A stretch of DNA of 64,000 nucleotides from Thermus brockianus. GTDB lineage: Bacteria > Deinococcota > Deinococci > Deinococcales > Thermaceae. The stretch lies in contig NZ_CP016312.1 of the NCBI RefSeq assembly GCF_001880325.1, positions 1,860,001-1,924,000 of the forward strand, written 5' to 3'. Within the stretch, counting starts at the first letter, position 1; every line of letters begins with the position of its first letter. The translations under genes and the position numbers were made by a program. Below, piece by piece: positions 43,138 to 52,226 of this stretch. Below the pieces are notes generated by a model. It saw nothing but the letters and a program-made list of their open reading frames with translations, was not told the DNA's origin and did no database searches.

Positions 43138-44435
43138 AGCTCCAGGATCCTTTCCAGGCCCACGGCCCTCGAGGCCTTCAGGTAAACGAGATCCCCCGGG
43201 GCCACGCGGGCCTTGAGCCAGGCCATGGCCTCTTCCAGCGTTTCCGCCGCCTCGCCCCCGAGGGCGGCCTGGGCCTTGGCGTAGGGGCCCAGGTAGAGGG
43301 GCCTTAGCCCAAGCCGGGCCGCTTCCTCCGCCACCTCTAGGTGGAGGGGCTCCGCCAGGGCCCCAAGCTCCCGCATCTCCCCTAGGACCACCCACTTCCG
43401 GCCAGGTTGGGCGGCAAGCCAGGCGAGGCCGGCCTTTACGGAGAGGGGGTTGGCGTTGTAGGCATCGTTCAGGAAGACCACCCCTCCCAGGACCCGCCGC
43501 TCCATGCGCCCCGGGGGTAGGCGTAGGCCGGCAAGCCTTTCCGCCACCCCTTCCAGGTCCTTTCCCAGGAGCTCCGCCACCGCCAAGGCGGCCAGGGCCC
43601 CTAAGGCGGGGCCGAGGCCGGGATAGGGGACCTCCACCCGGAGGTGGCGGTAGCGGAAGCGCGTCCTTTCGGGCAGAAGTTCCAACTCCCTTCCTTGGAA
43701 GGTAGCCTCCCCGAAGCCGTAGGTGGGCTCCCCCTTATAACGGCCGAAGGCCAGGAGCACCTCCTTGGCCCGGAGGCTCACCAGGGCCTGTGGGGCATCC
43801 AAGAGCTTGGCCTCTTCCTCCACCACGCCCCTAAGGCTCCCGAAGGCCTGGAGGTGCTCCTCCCCCAAGGCGGTGAGGACGGAAAGGGCGGGCTCGGAAA
43901 GGGCCATGAGCTCCGCCATCTCCCCCACCCGGTCTACCCCAAGCTCCACCACCGCCCCTTCCGCCCTGGGGTCCAGGTGGAAAAAGAAGCGGGTGAGAGG
44001 GGGAGCGGTGTTCTGGTTGCCGAAGGGGGCGGGAAAACCCAGGCCCTGGGCCAGGGCCTCCTTGGTGGTGGTCTTGCCGGAGCTTCCGCCCACCGCCACC
44101 ACGACCCCGGGGAAAAGCCGCCTCAGGGCCTTGCCCAGGCGGACTAGCCCCTGGCCAGGGTCTTCCACCTCCACCGTGGCCTCGCCAGGGACGTCCGCCA
44201 GGACGAGGTTTGCCCCCTTGGCCCGGGCCTCGGGGATGAAGGTGCGCCCGTGGGTCCGGGTTCCGGGAAGGGCCACGAAGAGGCTTAAGGGGGTCACCTC
44301 CCGGCTATCCCAGTGGAGGTCCCGCACCGGTCCGCCTCCAGGGTGGAGCCGCCCCCCGGTGGCCTCCGCCACCCATTCCGGCGTTACTTCCCTAACATGA
44401 GCAAGATACACAAGACCCTCACCGCCCTTCAGCAT
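43125..44435 (-). CDS. murF: UDP-N-acetylmuramoyl-tripeptide--D-Ala-D-Ala ligase
   Basis: A 436-residue Mur ligase completing the pentapeptide. The ATP loop is VGGSSGKTTTKEAL near residue 120; NDAYNANPLSVKAGL is a MurF hallmark. The ATG at 44435 overlaps the end of the FtsI-like gene. A GTG at 44411, closer to the conserved REVTPEWVAEATGG, is an equally plausible start. Confidence 0.93.
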   Translation of the reverse strand: MLKGGEGLVYLAHVREVTPEWVAEATGGRLHPGGGPVRDLHWDSREVTPLSLFVALPGTRTHGRTFIPEARAKGANLVLADVPGEATVEVEDPGQGLVRLGKALRRLFPGVVVAVGGSSGKTTTKEALAQGLGFPAPFGNQNTAPPLTRFFFHLDPRAEGAVVELGVDRVGEMAELMALSEPALSVLTALGEEHLQAFGSLRGVVEEEAKLLDAPQALVSLRAKEVLLAFGRYKGEPTYGFGEATFQGRELELLPERTRFRYRHLRVEVPYPGLGPALGALAALAVAELLGKDLEGVAERLAGLRLPPGRMERRVLGGVVFLNDAYNANPLSVKAGLAWLAAQPGRKWVVLGEMRELGALAEPLHLEVAEEAARLGLRPLYLGPYAKAQAALGGEAAETLEEAMAWLKARVAPGDLVYLKASRAVGLERILELWDA

Positions 44436-45734
44436 AGGGGGGGATGCCCCGGTAGGCCAAGAGATGGCTGGCGATCTCCCGGAAGATGGGGGCCGCCACC
44501 TGGCTCCCATGGACCTCGCCCTTGGGGTGGTGCACGGCCACCACCACGGTGTAAAGGGGATTGTCCCCGGGGACGAAGCCGGCGAACCAGGCGGTGAAGA
44601 CCTCGCGGGAGTACCGCCCGTTCACCACCACCTGGGCGGTGCCCGTCTTGCCCGCTAGGCGGTACCCCGGGAGGTGGGCCCGGGGAGCGAGGCCCTCCAT
44701 GAGGGCTTGGCGTACGGCCTTGGCCGTGGCCTCTGAGAAAACCCTTTGTCCTTGGCGTTGGCTTCCGGCGAAAAGAACCGGCGGGCGGTACACGCCGTCC
44801 ACCAAGGCGCCGAAGGCGGCGGCCAGGTGCAGGGGGGTTATCAGGAAGCCCTGGCCAAAGGTGTGGTTGGCGTAAGCGGCCTGGCTCCACTCCCTAGGGG
44901 GCTTGACCAGGGGGGCTGCCACCCGGATCCCGGGAAGGAGTTCGGGGTCAGTGAGGTGGAGGCGTTCCATGTAGCGGAAGAATACGTCCTTGGGCAAGGC
45001 CTCGGCCAGCAGGCTGATGCCCACGTTGGAGGAGTACTTGAGCACCTCCGCCAGGGAGAGCACGGGAGGGTGGGGGACCACGTCGCGGATGGTCCAGCCA
45101 TCCACCACCCGGTGCATGGGGGCTTCCACCCGGGTGGTGAGGCTTGCCGCCCCTTCCTCCAGGAGCATGGCGGCGGTGAGGGCTTTCATGGTGGAGCCGG
45201 GCTCCAAGGGCACCAAGAAGGCGTGGTTGCGCCACGAGAGGTCCTTTTCCGGGTCCTTGCGCGGGGCCAAGGGGTCAAAGGCGGGGCCGTTGGCCACGGC
45301 GAGAAGCCTTCCTTCGCGGTCTAGGACGAGGGCAGTGGCAAAGCTTCCCCGGCTCCTCTCCAGGCCCTGCCACAGGGCTTGCTCCGCCATGGCCTGGATC
45401 CAGGGGTCTAGGGTAAGGGAGAAGGAGCGCCCTTCGGCGAGGGCGGCGTTGAGGTCGCGTTCCAGCCCCTCTAAGCCCCTGCCTGAGCTCCGTTCCCCGA
45501 AGCCGAGGAGTTGGCTAGCGCTTTGCCCTAGGGGGTAGGAGCGGCCGGATTGCAGGGTGACGGCCAAGGGCGTGCCGTCGTGGGCGTAGAGGGCCCCTCG
45601 AGGGGGAGGTGGGGCGGGAGGGGGAGGGGCCAGGCGGGGCGGGTGGGTGAGGAGGGCATAAACCCCCAGGGCGAAGAGGACCAACCAAAGGAACAAGCCA
45701 GCAAAGACCAAAGGGACCCGGCTTACCCCGGTGG

Positions 45735-45738
<4 letters not shown>
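44419..45738 (-). CDS. ftsI: Septal class B penicillin-binding protein (FtsI-like)
   Basis: A 439-residue transpeptidase that crosslinks septal peptidoglycan. A single N-terminal helix (VPLVFAGLFLWLVLFALGVYAL) and a proline-rich linker precede the transpeptidase domain with STMK (in LEPGSTMKAL), YSSN and KTGTAQ. It is compact compared with E. coli FtsI (about 590). The GTG start overlaps the ftsL-like stop. murE, often next to ftsI, is not found here. Confidence 0.93.
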
Positions 45739-47277
<1,539 letters not shown>

Positions 47278-47279
47278 CT

Positions 47280-47293
47280 CCCACCTGCTCCCA
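47280..47293 (-). promoter_or_regulatory. MraZ boxes at the mraZ start codon
   Basis: Two TGGG motifs (CCCA at 47280-47283 and 47290-47293), exactly 10 bases apart, within AAGGTGGGAGCAGGTGGGAG next to the mraZ ATG. They may serve both as MraZ sites and as the ribosome-binding region, giving a second level of autoregulation. Confidence 0.5.
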
Positions 47294-47363
47294 CCTTCCG
47301 GGGCTTAGGCCCAAGGGGCTAGGGGATGTGGCCGCCGTGCCCGTGGAAGGCTTTGCTGGCGGC

Positions 47364-47425
47364 AGTATACCACGGAAGTCCCACAGTTTTCCACCATCTC
47401 CCACCTATGACCCACCTATGTCCCA
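47364..47425 (-). promoter_or_regulatory. dcw promoter with MraZ-box array
   Basis: A TATACT -10 (47369-47364, minus strand) is preceded by four TGGG motifs (CCCA at 47380, 47400, 47411, 47422) and one variant (TCCA at 47390). All are spaced 10-11 bases, one helical turn, as expected for an MraZ ring on DNA. The promoter lies 87 bases before the mraZ ATG. Confidence 0.75.
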
Positions 47426-47436
47426 CCTTGCCCAAG

Positions 47437-47463
47437 AAAAAAACCCCGAGCCGAAGCTCGGGG
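47437..47463 (-). terminator. Intrinsic terminator of rnpB
   Basis: Stem CCCCGAGC / GCTCGGGG with a four-base loop, followed on the minus strand by seven T. It directly follows the 3' end of the RNase P RNA and insulates the dcw promoter. Confidence 0.88.
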
Positions 47464-47465
47464 TC

Positions 47466-47646
47466 CGGGACAGGGCGTAAGCCGGGTTCTGTTTCTGCGG
47501 TCATCTCTCTGGGACCGGTGTCGCCACCGGCCTCAAGCGGCCCATCCCAGGGGTTCTGGCGGGCCGGGCAAGCCCTTCCCCTCTACTGGGCCTTGCACCG
47601 GGTGGGGTTTGCCGTGCCCCAGCCTGTTACCAGGCCAGGCGGTGGG
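47466..47646 (-). ncRNA. rnpB: RNase P RNA, 3' half only, interrupted by prophage
   Basis: Minus-strand sequence with conserved RNase P elements: GGCAAACCCCACCCGG with GCAAGGCCCAGTAGAG (P10-P11 region), AGAGAGATGACCGC (CR-V) and ACAGAACCCGGCTTACG at the 3' end, then a terminator. Upstream of CCCACCGCCTGGCC the RNA similarity stops at 47646 and phage sequence begins. The 5' half (P1-P8 with GGAAAGUCCGGGC) is absent from the window. The break falls in the P8/P9 region of the specificity domain. Confidence 0.85.
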
Positions 47647-47655
47647 TGTAATAGA

Positions 47656-47932
47656 GCGTGCTTTTAGGATAGTTGGGCTGGACCCGACTAAAGGCGAAGG
47701 AAGGCGATAAAGAAGGCGAAAAAAGGCGGCGGGCTCCCGAAAAAAGGCGGCGGTTTGGCGGAGGGCGGCCGATCACGCTTTCAGGACAGTAATGCGGGTC
47801 AGTACGATGCTGATCGGAAAAGGACGCTGTGCCAGGTTAATTTTTGCCGACCTGGAGCCGCTGACCGGGGCAATCTTTGACCGAGGTCAGTCATGCTTTT
47901 GGGGCAAATCGCTCACGCTTTTAGGACAGTAA
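47656..47932 (+). repeat. Phage left-end transposase-binding repeats
   Basis: Related 18-20-base sites at 47656 (GCGTGCTTTTAGGATAGT), 47773 (TCACGCTTTCAGGACAGTAA), 47891 (TCATGCTTTTGGGGCAAAT) and 47913 (TCACGCTTTTAGGACAGTAA). The last two are spaced 22 bases, the size of Mu A-binding sites. Their place within 290 bases of the end matches an attL-type transposase assembly region. Confidence 0.75.
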
Positions 47933-48064
47933 AAGAGGGCGATGAGGAAGGCAAAAGCGCCCGTTGATGTAAGCCCACTTTATAGCAAACCGCGCAAAGT
48001 TGATGAGAGGAGTAAAGCGGCTACAGGAGCCGGGAAATGCCGCTATGCAGTCGTTTGTATAGGC

Positions 48065-48213
48065 TGAGACAGCGTGAGACAGCGTGAAGGGGGTACTTGA
48101 GACAGCGTGAGACAGCGTGAGACAGCGTGAGACAGCGTCCGAAAGTGGCGAGAAGCCCTTCGTTATCGTGTTATGCACCTTTTGCATAACTGAGACACCG
48201 TGACGCTGTCTCA
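48065..48213. repeat. TGAGACAGCG decamer array
   Basis: Two direct copies of TGAGACAGCG (48065-48084), a 13-base gap, four more copies (48098-48137), then a degenerate copy (48191-48200) facing an inverted copy CGCTGTCTCA (48204-48213). The 10-base period puts all sites on one face of the helix. Probably a protein-binding array near the phage end, such as an operator or transposition enhancer. The region 47647-48321 holds no convincing gene. Confidence 0.8.
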
Positions 48214-48321
48214 GCCCAAAATCTAAAGGATAGCTTAGTGTATGCTAATGAAAAACTCATCTGGTGTACCATAATGTTTCGCCTACCCCCTCCTCCTGGT
48301 AGCCCCGCCCCCAAAGCGCAA

Positions 48322-48343
48322 CCCCCAGGCCTTCACCTGGGGG
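48322..48343 (-). terminator. Putative terminator of the left structural operon
   Basis: Perfect 8-bp stem CCCCCAGG / CCTGGGGG, loop of six, overlapping the stop codon of the frameshifted tail-chaperone extension. Only a short T-rich stretch (TTGCGCTTT) follows on the minus strand. Confidence 0.55.
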
Positions 48344-48742
48344 TCTGCCGGAGGTAGCGCCTTTCCAGCCAAAGGGCCTGGCGGGCCAGCTCTAGGAAGT
48401 CTTCCGGGTCCTCGGGAGGCTCGCGGTGGAGCCAGTGGCGGATGAGGGCGGAAAGCTGGGCGAGGGGTGGAGGGTCACGCTCCAGCTCCGCTAACCGGCC
48501 TGGAAACCCAGGGCCTCCAGGATGCCGTTGGCGGCGGTGAGGGCGAGGCCGGGCTTCTCCGCGGTGGCGCGGGCCCAGGCCTCCTGGTCCAGGGCGAGCT
48601 CACGGGTGAAGTCCAGGGCGGCGCTCAAGGGCGCCCGGGCCATGCGGCTGGTGAAGCGGTCCACCTGGGCGATGTCGGGCCTGCGGAAGGCGAAGGTGCT
48701 CTCGCCGTGGGTGAAGGTGTAGAAGGGCTTTTCCCGTTCCAT
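48333..48742 (-). CDS. Tail assembly chaperone, -1 frameshift fusion (gpG-T type)
   Basis: The short form (48491-48742, 83 aa, Mu gp41-like) begins MEREKPFYTFTHGESTF. Four codons before its TAG lies the canonical slippery heptamer G_GGT_TTC (48509-48503). A -1 slip there adds 56 codons (PGRLAELERDPPPLAQL to ERRYLRQTPR) and ends at 48333, giving 136 residues. Tail chaperones of long-tailed phages commonly make such a minor fusion to guide tape-measure folding. Position after sheath and tube genes supports the assignment. Confidence 0.78.
48491..48742 (-). CDS. Tail assembly chaperone, short form
   Basis: The unshifted 83-residue product of the gene above, similar in size and place to Mu gp41. 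It should be the major product, with the fusion in minority. RBS-like sequence precedes the ATG at 48742, eight bases from the tube gene stop. Confidence 0.78.
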   Translation of the reverse strand: MEREKPFYTFTHGESTFAFRRPDIAQVDRFTSRMARAPLSAALDFTRELALDQEAWARATAEKPGLALTAANGILEALGFQAG

Positions 48743-48750
48743 CTAGCCTC

Positions 48751-49167
48751 CTAGCCGTGCTGGATCTCCCCGAGCACCACGAACTCCAGCTCCACGGTGA
48801 TCCGCTCCGTGTCCTGCTCCACCCCGCCGAAGGAGCGCTTGGTGAAGAGGCAGTCCTTCAGGGTGTCGGTGACGGCGGTGCCGTTGCCCTTGTCGTAGGA
48901 GATGACGATGTCAAAGGGGTCAAGCTTGTAGACGTTTCCCTCGGGGGCGGCGGCCCGGAGGCGGTCGTACTCCTCCCGGAGGAGGGTGAGCTTCCCCGAG
49001 GCCTCCCAGTTGCCCTTGGTGTAGCCCCTGGGGGTGCGGCCCTTGCCGTAGATGGCGTTGACCTTCTCGGAGTCCTCGTAGTCAATGGAGAGGACGTCCG
49101 CCAGGGGCACGCCCTTCACCTGGATGCTGATGTGCTCCCAGTCGTAGTAGCGGCCGTTAATGGGCAT
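48751..49167 (-). CDS. Contractile tail tube protein (Mu gpM-like)
   Basis: A 138-residue protein, beginning MPINGRYYDWEHISIQVKG, with VNAIYGKGRTPRGYTKGNWE typical of Mu-like tail tube proteins. It lies between sheath and tail-chaperone genes as in Mu. Start supported by GAGGAGG six bases before the ATG. It polymerises into the inner tube of the tail. Confidence 0.88.
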   Translation of the reverse strand: MPINGRYYDWEHISIQVKGVPLADVLSIDYEDSEKVNAIYGKGRTPRGYTKGNWEASGKLTLLREEYDRLRAAAPEGNVYKLDPFDIVISYDKGNGTAVTDTLKDCLFTKRSFGGVEQDTERITVELEFVVLGEIQHG

Positions 49168-49178
49168 GCTTCACCTCC

Positions 49179-50590
49179 TCACCCCACCAGGAAGGGGTTT
49201 TCAAAGCCGATGTCCATGACGATCTCCCGCAGGTAGCCCAGAGGGACGATGCGGATCTGGAGGCGAAGGGTCTGGGAGGCCAGGATGTCCTGGCCGGGAG
49301 GGGCCACCACGCGGCCCCGGGCGATCTCCCCGGCGGCCTGCATGAGGCGGAGGGGGGTGTTGGCCCGGGCCAGGAGGCTCGCCAGGCTGGCCTTGAGGTC
49401 GGTCGGGTCCACGTGCCACTGCACGAAGTCCAGGAGGGCCTGGCGCACCTGGTAGGTGGCCTTGTCCATGACCCGGCGGTTCTGAATCACCTTGTAATCG
49501 CTGGTGGGGGCGGCGGCGGTGCGGCCGTCCACGAGGAACCAGCCGTCCCGGCCGATGAGGCGGTAGACGGTGGTGAAGCCCGCCTGGTCCAGGGCCAGGG
49601 CGTGGGCGTTGTTGAAGAGGCTCTGTTTGCCGAAGGGGGTGTCCACGAAGGGGGCCACCTGGACCACCCCGCTCAGGGGCCCGAGCTGGACCCAGGCGGG
49701 GGAGACGTGGACCCGCTGGCTGGAGATGCGGGCCCCCACGCGGGAGGCGAGGCTCTGCACTTCCAGCCTGCCCGTGAGGGTGTCCACCACCTCCCCCCAG
49801 GCGGCCACGATCATCACCCGTTTGTGGCTGAAGCTCGCCTTCTCGCTCAAGCGGGCGTTGACCCAGGCGTCGGGGTCGTTCCCCGGGGGCAGGGTCTCGG
49901 TGAGGAAGAAGATGTAGCGGAAGTTCGCCTCGGCCTCGTCGGCCAGGGCGCCCAGGGCGGCCCACATGGCGGGGCCGGTGGGCTGGGCCACCTGGATGTA
50001 CTCGTACTGCAGGTTGGTGTTGAGGGCGGCGCGGACGGCGGCCTGGACGCTAGAGACGCTGGCCTGGGGGCGGTGGCCTGGAAGCGGTAGGTGGCCCCCG
50101 CGGCGTAGGTGCCGGTGGCGAAGTTCAGGGTGAGCCCCGTCCCCGGCAGGGTGTAGGTGGCGGCGGTGGCGATCTCCTGGCTGGTGGTGTCCCCGCCGTC
50201 CAGGCTGTAGGTGAAGGTGGCCGTGCCCAGGGCCCCTCCCTTGGCTATCCTTACCACGATCTCGTAGGCGTCCAGGGGGCTTCCCGTGATGGTGACGGCG
50301 GGGGAAGAGGGGTTGCCGCTGTCCGCGGCCACGCTCCCCGCGATGTCGGCTTGCGCCCGCACCGCGTAGACCTGGCCGCCCCCGTAGGCCAGCTGGTCGG
50401 CCACGGCCCGGGCCAGGGGGCCGGTGCCCAGGACGCCGGGGACGGCGGCGAGGTCGCTGAAGGCCAGGACCTGGTCCACCGGCCCCTGGCTGGAGACGCC
50501 CACCACCACCCGCTGGCCCTCGCCGCTCGGGGCCACGATGCCCAGGCCCCCGTCTTGGATCTCTGGGTAGACGCCGGGTAGCCTTGCCAT
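49179..50590 (-). pseudogene. Contractile tail sheath protein (Mu gpL-like), frameshifted
   Basis: The first part (MARLPGVYPEIQDGGLGIVAP to YRFQATAPQ) and the second (ASVSSVQAAVRAALNTNLQ to DIGFENPFLVG) are joined by adding one C to a run of five (G5 on the plus strand, 50066-50070). The repaired protein of about 470 residues fits Mu-type sheath proteins, with a beta-rich insert domain (about 100-170). A base-call error is likely, since tail sheath is indispensable for an active contractile phage. Confidence 0.85.
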
Positions 50591-50604
50591 CTTCTATCTA
50601 CCTC

Positions 50605-50802
50605 CTACCTGTGGGTGGGCCCCTGGAGGAACTCCTTCAGGGCCTTCTCAAACTGGGCGCGGGAGACCCGGGTCCCCTCGGCCCAGCCCGCGTAGACCTT
50701 GAGCCCCGCGAAGGCCCACGGGGGCACCCCCAGGGCCTGGGCGTGCTCTTCAATCGTGGGAAGGGCTTCTTGCGCTTGGACCTTTTCCTCTTCCTTGGGC
50801 AT
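50605..50802 (-). CDS. Small phage protein between gp37-like and sheath genes
   Basis: A 65-residue acidic protein (MPKEEEKVQAQEALPTIEEH) at the position of Mu gp38. It contains GLKVYAGWAEGTRVSRAQFEKAL. The ATG at 50802 overlaps the upstream gene's end region; the longer in-frame start is rejected as shadow. Function unknown. Confidence 0.65.
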   Translation of the reverse strand: MPKEEEKVQAQEALPTIEEHAQALGVPPWAFAGLKVYAGWAEGTRVSRAQFEKALKEFLQGPTHR

Positions 50803-50803
50803 C

Positions 50804-51295
50804 CTAGACCTCCTCTTCGAGGACCGCCTCCTCCACCTCCACGGCGATGGGCACCCAGGCGGTGTCCTCGTAGAGGGCAATCTCCACGGGGACTTCCAGG
50901 GCCAGGGCGTTTTCCCCCACCAGGAGGCCTTCCTCGTCCAGATAGGAGAGGGCGATATCGTTCAGCTTGGCGTGATAGTCCTCCCCCACGTGCAGGGGGG
51001 TGTCCCACATATAGAGGAGAACCCCGGCGAGGAGCTGGTCCAGCTCCTCGCTGGAGCGGGCATAAAGCTCCAGGCGGATACGTAAGGTGCCTCCATAGAG
51101 CCTGCGCCGGGTCTTGACGGGCCCGGCCACTACCCGGCTCCCGTCCCGCTTGAGGGCGCCGGTGAGGGGCTGGATCAGGGCGGCGGGGGCCATCCGGTAG
51201 GCCTCCTCCCGGCTCCGGCCCACCAGGACCCGGGTGGGGGGAAGGCCCGCGTGGGCGCAGGCCGCCTTGAGGTACTCCAGCACCGGGGCGATCAC
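50804..51295 (-). CDS. DUF1834 / Mu gp37-like tail completion protein
   Basis: A 163-residue protein with features of Mu gp37: an N-terminal VIAPVLEYLKAAC and later YGGTLRIRLELYARS. Such proteins act at the tail terminus. The GTG at 51295 overlaps the preceding stop (GTGA) and has AAGGAGG seven bases upstream. Confidence 0.72.
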   Translation of the reverse strand: MIAPVLEYLKAACAHAGLPPTRVLVGRSREEAYRMAPAALIQPLTGALKRDGSRVVAGPVKTRRRLYGGTLRIRLELYARSSEELDQLLAGVLLYMWDTPLHVGEDYHAKLNDIALSYLDEEGLLVGENALALEVPVEIALYEDTAWVPIAVEVEEAVLEEEV

Positions 51296-51789
51296 CGCGT
51301 CGCCTCCTTCATCCACTCCAGGAGGAGGGCCTTGGCCTCCTCGCGGTCTTCCTCGGTGAGGCCCAGGAAGGGGCGGGCGGGGATGTAGACCTTCCGCCCC
51401 CTCCCGGCGTAGCCCCCGAACTGGTGGATGCGGGCGTACTCCAGGTTAGTGCCCACGTAGATGCGGCTTCCCGCCACCTTCCAGGAGATGGAGTTCTTCA
51501 GGCGGGCCGTGACGACCAGGGGCTTGCGCAGGGCCACGCGCCTCTGGGCGGCGGCGGAGATCCCGCCCCGCTTGAGCCGGTCCCTGGGCCGCACCTCCTT
51601 CGCCAGGGTGGCGGGGGAGAGGGGCGGCCAGGGGGAGCCGTCCGGGGCCCGGCTCTCCTCAAAGCGGCGGTGGGTGCGGGCGAGGATCCCCTCGGCGATG
51701 GCCTCCTTGACCTTCTGGGGGACGCCCCGCCCGAGCTTTCTCAGGGCCTCGTTTAGCTCCCGCCAGTCCCCTTTGAGGCGCACGCCCAT
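51292..51789 (-). CDS. Phage virion morphogenesis protein (Mu gpG-like)
   Basis: A 165-residue protein. It resembles Mu gpG/gp31-type tail completion proteins: LKGDWRELNEALRKL at the start, THRRFEESRAPDGSPWPPLSPATL in the middle and YARIHQFGGYAGRGRKVYIPARPFLG at the end. ATG start overlapping the previous stop. Confidence 0.85.
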   Translation of the reverse strand: MGVRLKGDWRELNEALRKLGRGVPQKVKEAIAEGILARTHRRFEESRAPDGSPWPPLSPATLAKEVRPRDRLKRGGISAAAQRRVALRKPLVVTARLKNSISWKVAGSRIYVGTNLEYARIHQFGGYAGRGRKVYIPARPFLGLTEEDREEAKALLLEWMKEATR

Positions 51790-52226
51790 CAGAAGTCCTC
51801 CAGGCTCTCCCGGGAGAAGACCCGCTTCCCCCGGACGGCGGCCCCGCCCTTGGGCCTCGCGGGCTCCCCCGTGGGGGGGAGGGGCAGGGAGGCCTTGCCC
51901 ACGGCCACGTCCCGAAGGAAGGCCACGGCGTCCCGGTATCGGGTGAGGGCGGCCTCGTCGGCGGTGCCGGGCCGGATGCCCCGGCGGAGCATGAGGCGGT
52001 AGACGGCGATGTCCACCGCCTTGGCCTTCAGCACCTCGGGGAGGGAGGGGAGGGGGAGGGCGTAGCGCTGGGCGAGGTAGCTTTCCACCTCGGCCCAGGC
52101 CTCCCTCAGGGCGGCTTCGGCCCGGGCCTGGCCCTCGGGCGTGAGGACCCCCGCCCCCTCCTCGTCCACCAGGTAGAGGAGGACGTCTAGGGGGAGGGCT
52201 TGGCGGAGGTCCTCGAGGGTGATCAT
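51789..52226 (-). CDS. DUF1320 / Mu gp36-like head-tail protein
   Basis: A 145-residue protein with the DUF1320 pattern: an N-terminal LEDLRQALP, then AEVESYLAQRYALPL and KAKAVDIAVYRLMLRRG. It is a head-tail connector candidate between capsid and tail genes. ATG overlaps the major capsid stop. Confidence 0.85.
   Translation of the reverse strand: MITLEDLRQALPLDVLLYLVDEEGAGVLTPEGQARAEAALREAWAEVESYLAQRYALPLPSLPEVLKAKAVDIAVYRLMLRRGIRPGTADEAALTRYRDAVAFLRDVAVGKASLPLPPTGEPARPKGGAAVRGKRVFSRESLEDF

Noticed and set aside
48065-48137. CRISPR-like repeat array
   Set aside because: The units are 10-base tandem copies without spacers; no cas genes nearby.
47921-48187. 88-residue minus-strand open frame in the phage end
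   Set aside because: It is made largely of the TGAGACAGCG repeats read in reverse and has no plausible composition or start context.
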